Positions 1-13,299 of a stretch of DNA of 64,000 bases are shown one piece after another. The DNA lies in contig NC_088780.1 of assembly GCF_958450345.1 (NCBI RefSeq), forward strand, positions 161,492,726 through 161,556,725, in the 5' to 3' direction. A program made the translations under genes and the position numbers. This DNA is from Calliphora vicina (taxonomy: Eukaryota; Arthropoda; Insecta; Diptera; Calliphoridae). Every line of letters starts with the position of its first letter. Positions within the stretch are counted from its first letter, which is position 1. The notes under the pieces are model-generated. The model did no database searches, was not told the DNA's origin, and saw nothing but the letters and a program-made list of their open reading frames with translations.

Positions 1-2540
1 TTTTATTTCTTATCCTTTCAATAACATATTCATAGAAATATAGTTTAACACGAAAAATGGATCAAAGACGTCTTAAATGAAAAGCGCAGCCAATTATTGA
101 TGTTGTTTTTGACAATTCGAATCTCATAATCAGCAAACATCGAAATATGTGCAGAGTTTATTGCATTTGAAAATGAAAACACATCTAACGCAACATTATT
201 GGATAATAATAAAGGTATTGATTATGCATTATTTCAAGAAGAAATTGCTCGATGGTATAAAGTATACGAAATTGTTCATATATTTAATCGAAATCGAATC
301 AATTTAGAACATTTTTAATACCGAAAAAGGTATAGTATATCGATAAAAATTAGAATCAGAATAATAAATAATTTTCGACTATTTATCGCTCTGCACTCTA
401 CTAAGGAAAACACGCACATTCTCGACATTATATGGAAGTCGATATCGATAAAATTTTACGAAAAAATGATTCATTTTCGACATAAAATACTGGGAATGTA
501 AAAATTCAAAATTTAGTTATAGATACATTTTTTTACATTTTTCTGAAAGATAACTTTATAAAAATAATAGAAAAATTTGGCCCAGAGTCCTCCATATTAT
601 AAATTTTTGTAAATTTAAAATTAAATCCAAAATCTAAATTTAAATCAAAATAAAAAATTTAATTTTTCGGATTTTTTAAAAGTTTTTTGGAATTATTGTT
701 GGATTTTCAATAAAAAATCTCAATTTTATTTTTTCATTATACTATTTTGAACTAAAAATTCTATATATGTAACTGTAAAATTTTTATCTAAAACATTTGT
801 AAATAAATATTTTATCGCATAATAAAAAATTCACACCCTAACCATAAAAGAAATTTTAAAGTTAATTTTTGTTAAAGTCGACTTTATTTTAAAATAAAAC
901 TCTTGTTTTTTCGCACCTTAAGAAATATCTGAAAAAAGCTTAAAAACTTTTTCCAAATAAATCAAAATATTTTTCAATGAATGTAAATGAAAAAAAATAA
1001 AAAAAACTAAATGTATGTACATAAAAGTTCAAAACAAAAAGCTTATTTTAAAATAATAAAATACGAAATTTTAAATAATAGTCAACTTATGGACTTTTAA
1101 AATCGACTTTTGTGGTTAGGGTGTTAGTTTTTCTCAAAAACTCAACTAAAAACATTTTTGTTGTGTTTTTTTTTTAAATTCTTTTAAGGACTTTTTAATT
1201 ATTATAAATTATATACATTTGCGAACAGAAGACGTAAGTCTACCTCATCTTTTTCACTAGTTTCATTAATGGCTTAATTCGAAATCTCCCCTCTGCGGAG
1301 TGAATATTTTAATATTTTCATGTCAATTGATCCTACATTGATTACAAAGGGACAGTCTGATAGCTAATCCAAACTAGTCAACATGTGGGAATTTACTCTT
1401 CGCTAGTCTTAAATGAATTGCTAAATTAGTAGCTGGGTTACAAACTTAAGTTGTATGACCGTTATCTGTAGACGTATTTATGGGTTCAAGAGTGTTCGGA
1501 ACAGCGTACAAGCAAAGTTGTTAAACAACAACAGCAGCTTCATATTTATGTAGCAACAAGCGAGCACAGAACTCACATGCATCCATACATATACGAAACT
1601 CTAAAAGCACACACCTATTCTTAATTTATATCTTATAATTTTTATCATACGTCGGCATAAATAATCATGTTTAAAACAAGAATTGTGTGTGAATTGTTTT
1701 TCGGTTAATGAAATGTATGAATTTTGATGTTGAATTATATTTTAGGTAATTTTAGAAAAACTTACCGTTCAATTTACAATACAAATGTATAGAGTTTTGA
1801 CGAATATGTTAAATATATGGTGTATAAGTATATGATGATTATAGGTAGACTTTAAATGATCTGCAAATAAAACCGAAAATATTTTATTTATTATTGAAAT
1901 ATTAAAATAATTACTTAAAGAAATAAAGGCTTTGTTTACAAGCAATCGCATATTGGACTGTCTATGAGATGTCTTTTTAACTGACTATATAGGGTCAATT
2001 ACCACCCGTATGTCTTAAAATAACCAGTTATGTAGCTGATTAAGTAACCAGTAACTTTGGACCAGCTATCGGATAGTCTTATTGTAATCCAAAAGTGTCA
2101 ATTGACTTAGTACATGCAGTTGTTAAAATAACTATTCACGTAACTAGTTGTCACGCTAAATGATGGGTTGGTTTATGTGGTAGTTCACTACGTGCGAACA
2201 ATCAAGTAGAGTCGAAGGGATGGGTAAAGTCACTAGTTCGGGAGCGTCTCCTAGAACTGCTGGGATTTCTAATGTGGCATGTTCACTTTGTGGCCAACAC
2301 TGCTTTAATTATAATATTTATTTGCAAAACAATGCAACAACCACAATTAAATTTTTAACTATATTGTAGTGATTGTAAGTACTCTACACATAAAACGTGT
2401 AATATTATTTAAAACACAAAGACAACATCACACACACATATACATACACAAACAATCTAATCTTATGAAACACATCTGATTGACTTGACTCAACTCGAGT
2501 CGACTCCACTTGTGTTCACATTAGTTTCATATGGCTGGTT
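1..2540. other. AT-rich non-coding DNA, presumed dynein intron
   Basis: No open frame here resembles a protein, and I see no splice-bounded dynein exon. The first 1.2 kb is homopolymer-rich AT. 1240-1480 and 1960-2300 are less AT-biased and may be old repeat relics. The assignment as intron is inferred because exon A opens with an acceptor and nothing coding precedes it. Confidence 0.5.
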
Positions 2541-3410
2541 AGATGTCCGTCCGTCTGTCTGTCTATCTGCCCGTTCATCCGTCCGTACGTCCGTCTTTCT
2601 TGCTGTGTCTGTCCTGTACGCCTGTTGTGGTGTCTAGTGGTTGACTGTAACTGAAAAACTGACTTGACTTGACTGTTGATTGAATGTATGTTAGTTTGTT
2701 TGTTTGAATATCTTGTAAGTGTAAGTGTGTCTCTGACACATAATGTCTTGATGAAAATCCCGAGATGAGCTCTTATAATGGGCCATTTATAAATGTTGAT
2801 AATATAATTACAAGCACAAGTACAAATATAGAAATACAAGTTGTTAAACAACAACTACAACTACTTAGAGTAGCGTATTACAAAGCGTTTTATAAGATGC
2901 CGAGAAGAACGCTGATGATGACGACGATGATGGTGTTTGAAAAGTTAAATGTGTCATAGAACGTCAACGACAAGAACAACAAACAAAAGCCAACAAATAC
3001 GCGGCCATAAAATACAAATAATTAAAATAGACGATGTGTGCTTGTGTGAGAGTTAGGGCCGTGTTTAACATGTGTACAAATACAAAAGGTAATTAACAAT
3101 TAATTTGGATAACTTAATTTGAATAGAATAAGTGTGTATACCTACATACATAAATGTACTTAAAAGCATGCAGACATACATACATCATATACATACATAC
3201 ATATATCACATACATATGTATACATAATAAGGAGGTCCTTATTTATGTCTGTTTGGATTTTCGATGCTCCCAAGTTCATAAATTGTTCACCCTCATATAA
3301 ACAGTGTGCCCGATAGAACTTACCAAAGGGTTAACTGTCATACTGCACTCACTTTTTGACATTTATGATCATCATACTCTGGCAAATCATCATGAATAGA
3401 TTGAATCTTG
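2541..3410. repeat. Degenerate (GTCY)n tract and simple repeats
   Basis: 2541-2620 is an imperfect GTCC/GTCT repeat on the + strand, the same microsatellite type found in mini-me elements. 3160-3230 is a CATA-rich simple repeat. No gene is seen. Confidence 0.6.
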
Positions 3411-4743
3411 ATTTTAAAGACTGAGATCGAAAAAACCTTGTCACACATTTTTCTTTAAAAGTTTTAACCCAAGTATTATTTTTTTTATCAAATTTCCTTT
3501 GTAAAGGATGTCAGGGATTATGTTTAATGTCAATTATGGTCATTTGTTGTTAATCTGATTAAAATGAGTGACGAAAAAAAAGTGTGTACTAAAATTATTA
3601 AATATTTTCAACAAAACCCAACTTGGTCCTACTAAAAGTTGGTCAAACAATCAAACTGATTCCAATGTTATTAAACAGTATCGGGAGAACTTGTCCGTTG
3701 ATATAAAACCTGGTTCATGTAGAACGAATGGTCTATATGATCTTTCTAAAGCCAAAAAATGGAAAGCATTAGTACTTGGACTATTTGATACGAAAAGTTT
3801 TCGCAGCTTCCGGGTCAATATATTTATGTTGCTGATGCTCGAGGAAATGTTGTAGAAAAGTTTTGGACCCAAAAGCAGAAAATGTTCCCAAAAAGTTCTT
3901 GGCATGACAAGCAATATGCAGTTGCGGCAAAAGAAGCCAAACATTTGTTGCAAAGGGCTCTATAAAAACCGAAATTTACATCAAGGAATGTTTACAAAAG
4001 AGGATGCTTCCATTCATAAGACTTCTTAATGTGTCCACCTATTTTTGGCCTGATTCGGCAAGGTCTTGTATGGTACAAGAACAATAATGTGTTATTTGTA
4101 CCAAAAGAGGCAAATTCTCTAAACTGCCTGGAGCTTAGGGCAGTGGAGAGATATTGGGATCTTGTTAAAAGAGAATTGAAGAGCATAAAATAGGTGTCCA
4201 TTAGTGTGGTAGATTTTAAACGGAGATGGACTACATGTTCGAACAAAGTGACAAAAAGCTCGATAAAAACCTTGATGGAGGGGTTTCCGGAAAAGGTTCA
4301 CAAATACATCACTATTGGTTAAAACTATATAAATAATTGGGGGATTCAAACGGTGTGCTATTATGTCGTATTGTCATAATGTCCTAAAATATTTTTTTAG
4401 TTTAAACAAATTCTTGTTGTGCTGCAAATAAAAAAGTGTTTATTTTATAACAAACCAATAAACATAGTTCAAAGAGTCTTATTAGTTTAGAACTTTTTTG
4501 TTTGAAAACCAATAAAAATTAGTTTAAACTAAAAAAATATTTTATGACATTATGACAATACCACCTAATAAGAGACCGTTTGAATCCCCCAAATATTTTT
4601 TGTAAATTGTAATAATAATTTCAATCAAATAAAAAAATTAAAAATCAAAACTGTAAGTTTAGTGGTTTAATTTTTATTAACATATGTATGTATATGTATG
4701 TATGTTAAGATTTTTTCGATCTCAGTCCTTACTTTGAAAATCA
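3411..4743 (+). mobile_element. Tc1/mariner-superfamily element, degenerate, with imperfect TIRs
   Basis: The ends share an inverted GACTGAGATCGAAAAAA motif (3420-3437 and its complement near 4712-4730). Between them a broken transposase reads KCVLKLLNIFNKTQLG, LPGQYV-like sequence, a KTEIYIKECLQKRMLPFIR region and PKEANSLNCLELRAVERYWD, the last being the third catalytic region of a DDE enzyme. Frameshifts and stops interrupt it. A 256-bp MITE (4337-4592) sits between the coding relic and the right TIR. Confidence 0.7.
4337..4592. mobile_element. Hairpin MITE with TTGGGGGATTCAAACG ends
   Basis: About 75 bp at each end form an imperfect inverted repeat including TTGGGGGATTCAAACGGT and ATTGTCATAATGTC. 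There is no coding capacity. It is related to the smaller element at 14943-15017. Confidence 0.8.
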
Positions 4744-4769
4744 GTCATAGCGCAACTTATAGATGACTG

Positions 4770-5090
4770 CTTTTTTCGCAGAATTCTGTTCGTGTTGAGG
4801 CTAATTTATGGCTTAATTTTGTTAATAAACAAAATAGCCGCATATGGAGTGAGACCAATGCACTGTTTGGTGCGATTTACAAGCTGGAGGCATCACCGGA
4901 TCATATTTCTTCAAAAATGAAGGCGGAGCTCACGTTACGGTCTATGCAGATCGTTACCGCACTATGATAAATAATTTTTTGTTTAAAAATATGGATGAAA
5001 TTCATCCGGGCGAAATGTGGTTTCAACAGGATGGTGCTACGTAGTATACGAAGACCGCAACCATCGATTTATTGAAATCCAAATTTGGCG
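4770..5090 (+). pseudogene. Transposase fragment, mariner/Tc-like (W-F-Q-Q-D-G-A type)
   Basis: Frameshifted sequence reads LFGAIYKLEASPDHISS-like text, then GDRYRT-like and WFQQDGAT motifs typical of one insect Tc1/mariner transposase lineage, with stops at several points. It breaks off where mariner sequence begins at about 5091. Confidence 0.55.
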
Positions 5091-5815
5091 ATAACTACAA
5101 TAACTGCGAGAAATGCACCTGGCAAAGATCGCCCAGGCCAGCCAAAAAATTTTGAAGACCAAAAATTGGAACAAAAGCTTTCAAAATCATTGGGATCTAC
5201 TCAAGCTGCCATCTCAAAATGTTTGCAAGCAGCAGGATTCATCCAAAAGCTGGGAAACTGGATAACATATGAAGTGAACCCTAGAGATATTGAAAGACGG
5301 TTTTGCATGTCCGAAATGATGCTTGAACGCTATAAAAGAAAATCATTTTTGCACCGAATCATTACTTGTGATGAAAAATGGATCCAGCCGAATTTATAAG
5401 AAAATTCTATGTATTTGGTGGAAGCAAAAAGGTCATATCTATTATGATCTCCTGAAATTTTGCCAGACCAACGCAGGGAACCTGTACCGAACGTAACTGA
5501 TTCGTTTGAAGCTATAATTGGCCGAAAAACGCCCAGATATGAAACCGTAATCTCGGCCACATTTTGCATGTTATCTGTTAACAACTATTAAGAAAGAAGT
5601 GGTTCATATGTTTAGTCCCGACCGTGCCCCGTCCGACTACTATTTGTTTCGATCGATGCAGAACGCTTCACTTTGAAACAGAGTATCCGATATTGGCTTG
5701 ATTCGTTCTTGGCCTCAAAAGATGAGCAGTTCTTTTGGCGTGGAATTCATACACCCAATATTAAACATATAAAATTCAACAATTTCAAATCTTGGGGCCA
5801 TCTTAATATATAAAC
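5091..5815 (+). pseudogene. mariner transposase relic
   Basis: The fragment encodes FEDQKLEQKLSKSLGSTQAA, GNWITYEVNPRDIERRF and HRIITCDEKWI, diagnostic of mariner transposase, then loses frame. Later pieces match RPSDYYLFRSM-like and SKDEQFFW-like motifs. It lacks the N-terminus and is clearly inactive. Confidence 0.85.
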
Positions 5816-6142
5816 TTACTACACACATACTTATGCATGTGTAAAGTTACTTGAAACAGCTGTAATCACATCAAAGTTTAAACTTCTACTACTTAGTACA
5901 GCGTGGTAATAATGCACAAAATAAACTTTTAAACAGAGACCGAAAATATTTGTTAATAATGCAATTTTCAATACAAACAATCAGTATGAAGAAAATCAAG
6001 CAACATACATATATCAATTTTCTTATTTTATTGGTCTGGACTGATAATAAAATTATATGAATGATTTCGAAAACATTGTAATCCCAGCTTTGAGAATTTA
6101 GAACACTTAGCCTATAAATTGTGCCCGATATTGTGAAAAATA
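5816..6142. other. Non-coding AT-rich spacer
   Basis: No coding, RNA gene or repeat structure seen. Confidence 0.4.
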
Positions 6143-6144
6143 TA

Positions 6145-6631
6145 CACGCAGAGAAAAAATATAGTTGGGCATGGTTACTGTAACCATTTCAATATTGTTA
6201 CAAGTTTTTTAACTATATTATAGTCACAGTAACCATTTACATGATTGTGGTAACCATAATATGGTTAACTTACGATTCACATGATTGTCTCAACCATATA
6301 TATGGTTACAGTAAACATATATATGTTTGTGACAACCATTTATATGATGAAGAACTTATCATATTATGGTGCTCTCGGCTTAAGGCTTATCATAATCTGA
6401 GAACAACATATTATGATAAAATTATTCATCATAAATATGGTTGCCACAAACATATATATGTTTACTGTAACCATATATATGGTTGAGACAATCATTTGAA
6501 TCGTAAGTTAACCATATTATGGTTACCACAATCATGTAAATGGTTACTGTGACTATAATATAGTTAAAAAACTTGTAACACTATATAAATGGTTACAGTA
6601 ACCATGCCCAATTATATTTTTTCTCTGCGTG
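6145..6631. mobile_element. 487-bp palindromic (foldback) MITE
   Basis: The ends are CACGCAGAGAAAAAATATA and its complement, flanked on both sides by TA (6143-6144 and 6632-6633), a likely target duplication. The two arms are complementary for about 210 bp each, with repeats of GGTTACTGTAACCAT and related palindromes. The centre is about 6355-6420. No transposase. Confidence 0.88.
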
Positions 6632-6633
6632 TA

Positions 6634-7545
6634 GGCCAAGTGAAATGGTGAAATTTAAAAATTTGAATTTTTAAATGCGTATAAATCGCAAACTATAATA
6701 GATTGATCGATGCCTTTAAGAATATATTAAAATCTTTGGTTTTAGTTGAACCACAAATTCACGATCATTTAAAAGCTTTGAATATCTGAGGTGAACTACT
6801 TCCTACCCCTCAGCAACATTCCTGAGAGGTCTGTGGGGGTCAGTCGCTTAAACTGTTCTAATTGTTAGCCAGCCAGTTGGATATGCTAAGTTGAATGCCA
6901 AAATAACGATTTGTCAAACACTTTAAAATAAAAATTCCTTTATAATAAAATTCTAAATTTCCAATTAACTATGCATATTTAAAAGAACAAATTATTGCAT
7001 CAACATCTATAGCACTATTTTCACAATATCTGCACTAACAAAATATTTAGCAAATTGTGTAAGTAATTTATATCTCTTTCTTTGTTTTTCCTTATTTATT
7101 TCAGTTGGACAAACAATACAAATTGGATTATTTGGTAAGTTCAAATGAATTCAACAAAACTTGCCTTTAAGTGTGCTATACTTACTTAAATTTAAGTGAA
7201 AAAATTAAAATATTTTGCTAATTAAAGCTCTTTAAAGCTTAGAAGACATACAACAAGAGTCTTATAGACGTCTGGAATAAATTTGAAAATTTGTGCCTTT
7301 AAGTAAATTGATTTAATTACAATGCCAGGCATAGAACAAAAAGATACTTAATTGTCTTTGTTTAACAAGTAGATGACTTTAAGGTTTTAAATTTATTGTA
7401 TTAAATAAATGTTTCTTTATTTATTTCAAACAATTACAATTATTAATTACATATAAATATTTAGGGCTATTCATGTTCTTACTGTCACAATTTTATCATA
7501 TTTATGATATTTATTGAATTTGTTAATTATAATAAATTGGAATTA
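6634..7545. other. Non-coding AT-rich DNA
   Basis: No supported gene or repeat. Confidence 0.4.
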
Positions 7546-9170
7546 CGAGAGTGGGTTAATAAGTTCGAGACTTTATTAATTAACCGGGTAGTCAATAGCC
7601 ATCTGTCAGTTGTCTCTGTAAAAATTTTAACAAGCTGCGTCATTTAGTTTTATAAATTATATTTCGTTTTGAAGTGCACATATCTGTCATTTATTCTCAC
7701 TTAGTTATTGAATATTAGAGTGGAAACAACCACGTTTTTTTTTTGCTTCGAAAATGTCGAATTATGTGCCTACGAAGCGTCATATGCGGGAAGTTTTGCT
7801 TTACTTTTCTTTAATTTGAAAAAAAGTGCCTAGGAAGCACACCGATTGCTCACCAAAGCTAATGGTGAATGTGTTCCATCGGTTTCAACGTGCGAGAGAT
7901 GGTTTGTTCGGTTCAGAAGAGGTAATTTTTACAGGCAAGACAAACAAGTTTGCAGACCAAGAATTGGGGGTGTAACTCCATGAAGATTGATGTCATTGAA
8001 AGCTACTCAAGCAGCCATTCGAAACGTTTGCAAGCAGCAGGAATCCTGCTGCAGGATTCATCCAAAAGCAGGGAAATTGGATATGATGCGAATTAAAGCC
8101 GAGAGACCCTGACAAACGATTTTGAATGTCCGAAATGATGTTTGAACGCTATAAAAGAAAATCATTTTTACATCAAATCATCCGTCCAACCAGACGAATC
8201 GTAATGCTGTATTTGGTGGTATCGAAAAGGTCCTATCTATTATGAGGTGCAGAAATCTGACAACTGATTCGCCAGACATGAAACTATAATATTCCATCAT
8301 GACAACGCTCGGTCACATGTTGCAATACCTGTTAAAAACTATTTAGAATGAAATGTTTGGGAAGTTTTGCTCTATAGTACAGACCGGGCCTCGTCCGACT
8401 ACTATTTGTTTTGATCGAAGCAGAACGCTCACTCTGGGATACTCTTCTCTTTGAAACAGATTATCCGATATTGGTTTGATTCGTTCTTGGCCTCAAAAGA
8501 TGAGCAGTTCTTTTGGCTCGAAATCCATATATTGCCAGATAGATGGCTAACAGTAGCCAATACTTTGAATAAATTTATATTGTGCAAATGTTTCAAAATA
8601 AAAGATACAAAATTTGAAAAATAACGCATTTTTTACTAAGGGAAATCTGCACCATCAATTTCAATGGTAAAAACTGATTTACTGAATTTCGTTGTGGCCT
8701 TACAAGCACGAAAGATGCCGAAGATTCTCGATGTCCAGTTGAGGTCTCTACGTCCGAAACAAATCACGATAGTGTTGGCCGATCAAAGATTGAAAGTGCG
8801 AGAGACTGAGCATCTCACTTGGCTCAGTGGTTTCAATTTTGAATGATCACTTGGGTATGAGAAAGCTTTCCGCAAGATGACTGCCATGTTTGCTCACAAA
8901 AGGGTACACACATGTGCAGTTTCCATGGTAAAATCCGAAAATTCTTGTTTCCAAACCTGAAGAAATGTCTCGGCGAAAAAAGATTTAAAATCATCTCAAC
9001 AAACAAATACCTATTTTGATGACCACGACAAATCTTATTTTTTGAAAGGGATAAACAAATTGGAGTATAGAGTATAGAGCTCAAAGAAGACTATATTGAA
9101 AAATAAAATAATTTGTTATCCAAAAACCTGTGTTTCATTCAAAAAGACACGAACTTATTGACCCACCCTC
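7546..9170 (+). mobile_element. mariner-like element with matching TIRs and a nested or fused mariner relic
   Basis: The left end GAGTGGGTTAATAAGTTCG and right end CGAACTTATTGACCCACCCTC are inverted copies; a TA lies at the left border. At 7754-8625 a broken mariner transposase starts MSNYVPTKRHMREVLLYF and continues through GDFY-like, QAAGILL and ASKDEQFFW motifs with many stops. At 8930-9090 there is the C-terminus of a different mariner lineage (KSYFLKGINKLE-type), also seen at 55855-56167. The element is therefore composite. Confidence 0.7.
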
Positions 9171-10564
9171 AAATCATTAAGCATTCTCATAATTAATGAT
9201 TGAATGGTCTTTATTAAACCTTAATTATTTAAGGAAATTTCGAATGTGTGATGCGAGTTTTCATGAATAGAGCTGATTATTTATGATATAGTAGGTGAAA
9301 TTATTATAATTTAAAAGTAAAGACTTTTCTTAAATTGAGTTCTTTAATTTAAACGAAACTTCATAGTTAATAAAAACCATAAATTCAAGAAGATTTTTAA
9401 GACTCTAAACTAAGTATATCATTGGAAATAGTTGATATCCAATGATATACTTAGTTTAAATAAATCGCCGTAAACTGAGTATCTGATGTACAAAAATAAT
9501 TATTTGTATGTCATCTTTTAAGTTTCAATTACATTTAAAGTAATTATTGTATTATTTATTACAACAATATTGCAATTGCAAGTGATACCAAAAACAATAA
9601 GAACAAAACCAACAATAATAACAAATCAAACTCAAACAATAAATGAAAGTAAAGTAAAGTAATTTAACCACACAAAAATATGTCGTTACAAAATAAACAA
9701 GAATTTTATTAAATTTCTTGTGTTTTTTTTTTTTGGTTTTGTTGTTGATGTTGTTTTTATCTGTTCAACTTTTATGCTCTTGTTTAAATTGAATATAATT
9801 TTCACAAAAATTTAATTGAAATTATAATTAAATGATAATATATAATAATTTACAATTATTTATTGTTGTCGTGCACACACACACTCATACATACATTTTT
9901 ACATATGTATGTGTGGAAAACCAACACAGACACAGGTTTATATAAATTTAATAATTACATTAATATGTGTGAGTGTTTATGTAACATACATATTTATTGT
10001 ATATACAAATGTACAATTTACAAATTAGTATTATTTTACAAATTTATTAAACATTCACATACATACATATGTACATTAGGGTGGTCATTATTTAGCTCTT
10101 TTTTTAGATTTTTAAATAACGCAAAGCAAATTCGGACTAGAGTTCGCACATTTTATTTTGAAGTTTCGTGTTTTGGATCAAAGTACCAATATTGTTACGT
10201 ATTTACCTTTTAAAAACGGTGATTTATGTCCTTTAAATAAACCAAATTCTTTTGATTGCTAACAAAAGCAGTTTAGTAGTTTAAAATTGTAACAACTCTC
10301 TATTTATTCAAATTTAGTTTATAATGTATAAGAATGCACTGGTAATGCAGTTGATGTTAATTCTAACAACGCCTATTATCAACTATTTATATACAGCATC
10401 ATCTTCCAGTAGCTTCATGAATTATCTTAACGGATAAAACTAGAATGTTCTATTTCTAGGGCTTTTAGTAGCTTCTATGTTAATGTTGCCATACTTACAA
10501 AACGGAAGAGGGAGCTATGACTAATTATGTCTATAAGAAAGTTATTTCTATTGATTTGTGGATA
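9171..10564. other. Non-coding DNA with a short palindrome and a possible LTR-like dispersed repeat
   Basis: 9409-9461 is a near-perfect hairpin (AAGTATATCATTGGA and its complement). Sequence at about 10192-10262 (TACGTATTTACCTTTTAAAA and following) recurs at about 50470-50540 inside a dynein intron, so it belongs to a dispersed repeat, perhaps an LTR fragment. No gene is seen. Confidence 0.5.
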
Positions 10565-13299
10565 CTAGGGTTCCTAATTTCCCGGACTTTTTTCATTCCC
10601 GGGAAGAAATTTCTTAACACTAAATTAAACCAATAACCACACAATTTTTTCGAATAAATTGATTTATAATCAGGGCAACCAAAAATATGCAATATCATAT
10701 TTTTTGCTGTGCGTCGTATAAACATATGAGTTAGTATTTATCCGTTTCAGACAATTTTAAGAATTTTGGCATCGATTTGTTAGCGCATATTTTTGCATAT
10801 TTTGCCCTTTACTGCATATTTTGCGTTTTATAGCATATTTTTGCATATTTAACTCATAACTGCATATTTTTGTTGGATATTTTCTTTTATTTTTCATTAT
10901 TTTATTTTCCTTATATAAATTTATTGTTTGTATTGTAATTTTTCATTTCTATATTTTACTATTTTGTTAAGGTCCAATGATAATTGACCTAAGTTACTTA
11001 AATAAAAAATAAAGTACCTATAATCGCTTATATTGACAGAGTTTTCGTTGATTTAAGGGAGCTTAGTTTTCATATATTTCAATTAAATTAAAAATATACA
11101 CACAAATATTAAAATTTAACAAATAGTAAAAACACGTATAAAAATAAAAGAAAATTCCAAAATTGTATGTTATTATGGGCAACTTCTTAAAAAATTGTTG
11201 GATACATTTAAAAGAAGGAATTTTGGTCAGCTTGAGATTGAGACAGTTTGGGCATTAATAGTTTACCACTAATGTAAAATTAAACAAGTATTCAACAGAC
11301 GTTCAGAATATTAAGATCTATCGAAAATCTCGCGTTCAAAAACCGGTGATATATTTACACAACTTGTAAAAAAATTTATTAAGATCGTTAAAAAAGAATA
11401 TACGTGGATATCGATAAACGATACAATGGATGAGAAAGGAAGAAACATAGAAATGTCACGGTATTTTGAGTCCCAGTGATAAAACTTGAACAAAAAGTTT
11501 TTTTAATTGCCGCAGTCTTAAATAGAACTAATCATTCCACTATTGTAAGGTTCTTTTATAATTCTATTTAAATTTTAGAAGCCGAATTCAGATGTTAATC
11601 TAGATACATGATGAATGCTCCAAAATCCTTTGCAATTTTTTACAAAAAAAATTACACACTATTCACAGAGTTTTTGAAACATTATTCAAATGATAAAAAA
11701 GCTTTTAAAGCTTCATATAGAATAGAAACATTTGGAGAAACTTATTGGGTACATCCTCAGTAGGGATCCTATAAACATTGGGACACATGGATTGAGAATG
11801 TAAAATATTATGCCACTAATTACTAAAAAAAAGTATTAAGCTGTTTAAAAGATGAGACAAATAAATTCATTATGATTGTCTAAGAAACTCGGAAATCTAC
11901 AACAAAGATTTAGTTAAAAAATTTTAGAACTTAAGTAAACACATAGTAATTTATTTCTAAATATAATAAAATGAATTGAATATAACTATTTTCATGTAGT
12001 GCCAAATTCCCTAAAATCAATATTTAATCTTATAATAACCAATTTTAATTTATGAGCTCAATATTTTATTTACTTCATATATATTTTTTTATGAAATTTT
12101 GAAATCAAACAATAACCAACTATTTTTAAGTGCATATTTTTCGTTTTTAAGTGCATATTTTTTATATTTTAAGAGCATATTTTTCGTTGCCCTGCTTATA
12201 ATTGTACCAGGGTTTTAAAAGAAGTATAAAATAACAATATTTGGTTTGGTTTCTAATTTAATAGTCGTAGTTTTAATCAGTATAAATTTTATATACTATA
12301 AAATCAATAAATTCTTTGTTTAATTAAAAAACATAAGAATTTCGACTAAGTTAAATCTATAAAACATGGTTAGTTACAGAAATTTTTCATATCTGATTTT
12401 AGATAAGCAAATTTGTACCGCTATTATTGTTATTATTTTCTCTAAATATGAATAATATTCATTGAATATTCCTAAAAGTTGTAATGTTAAGCATCTTAAA
12501 GCTAGTTTCTGGGATAAATTCTTCGTTTAAACCTAAATTAAACTAAAAATTGTGGTTTTCACTTATTGTTTATTTACTATATAATCTCGTTTTAACTGAG
12601 CATAAAATAAAATTCCAAAGTACAAACAGATGAAAAATAAAATAAAAAATTCAGCACAGCAGCTCTTTATTTTGATTTGCTTTATTAACATCAATATAAT
12701 TTTTAATATACATTTTATATACTTAAATGTCATTTTTTCTTTTACAAAGTTAAAATTTACAAACAAAAGTTATGTACGCCATATTTATATGAAAAATTTT
12801 GAGGAATGCACATGTGATTTGACTGTATGTCAAATATGGCAATGCTTACAAAATTATGCCATTAGTGAGAAACACAATCATTGGTTAAATAACGGCAAAA
12901 TATGTTTCAGGTTTAATATAACAGCGTGTTAAGCTGAGTTTAACTGACAAGTAAGAAACTAGCTTTTAATAATTCCTTTACGAGCATAAACTTTAAATTA
13001 GATTCATTCTTAATAAACAAATTTTTCTGCTGTAGCTTGAGTTAAGTGAACAAATTCGGTTATTTTGAACGTAATACTTCTTTGCCAACTGACTATCTAT
13101 CTGTTGCTAGAACCGAAAAAATCTATGGATATAATAGAATGATTCAATTAGCAGTAAATTTGGCCATCGAAACGAATCTGAAAATTGTAACTTTTAGAAT
13201 TAAACATATGAAGAAATTCCCGACAAACATTTCCCGAAAATTAACAAAAAAAATATTCCCGGGAATTCCCTGTAAATTTTTCCCGCGTAGGAACCCTAG
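10565..13299. mobile_element. TIR element with CTAGGGTTCC ends, hosting a hAT-like insertion
   Basis: The left end CTAGGGTTCCTAATTTCCCG and the right end, ending GCGTAGGAACCCTAG, are inverted. Both ends also carry CCCGGGAA nearby. A lone left end of the same family occurs at about 43765. Most of the interior is the nested element 10671-12194. No intact coding is seen. Confidence 0.6.
10671..12194. mobile_element. hAT-like non-autonomous element
   Basis: The termini CAGGGCAACCAAAAATATGC and the inverted GCATATTTTTCGTTGCCCTG match at 18 of 20 positions. They are flanked by TTTATAAT (10663-10670) and CTTATAAT (12195-12202), an 8-bp duplication with one mismatch, as expected of hAT insertions. 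GCATATTTT motifs recur inside both ends. No transposase frame is preserved. Confidence 0.75.

Noticed and set aside
2516..2854. 112-residue minus-strand ORF with a TGQTQ/RTDRQTD tail
   Set aside because: The tail is the degenerate GTCY microsatellite; no protein support.
5085..5399. Functional mariner transposase
   Set aside because: Only an internal fragment remains, with frameshifts and a missing N-terminus; the copies at 7.7 and 56.6 kb are also broken.
9863..10213. 116-residue ORF
   Set aside because: AT-rich low-complexity translation (H/Y/C-rich from CATACA repeats), no motif or splice context.
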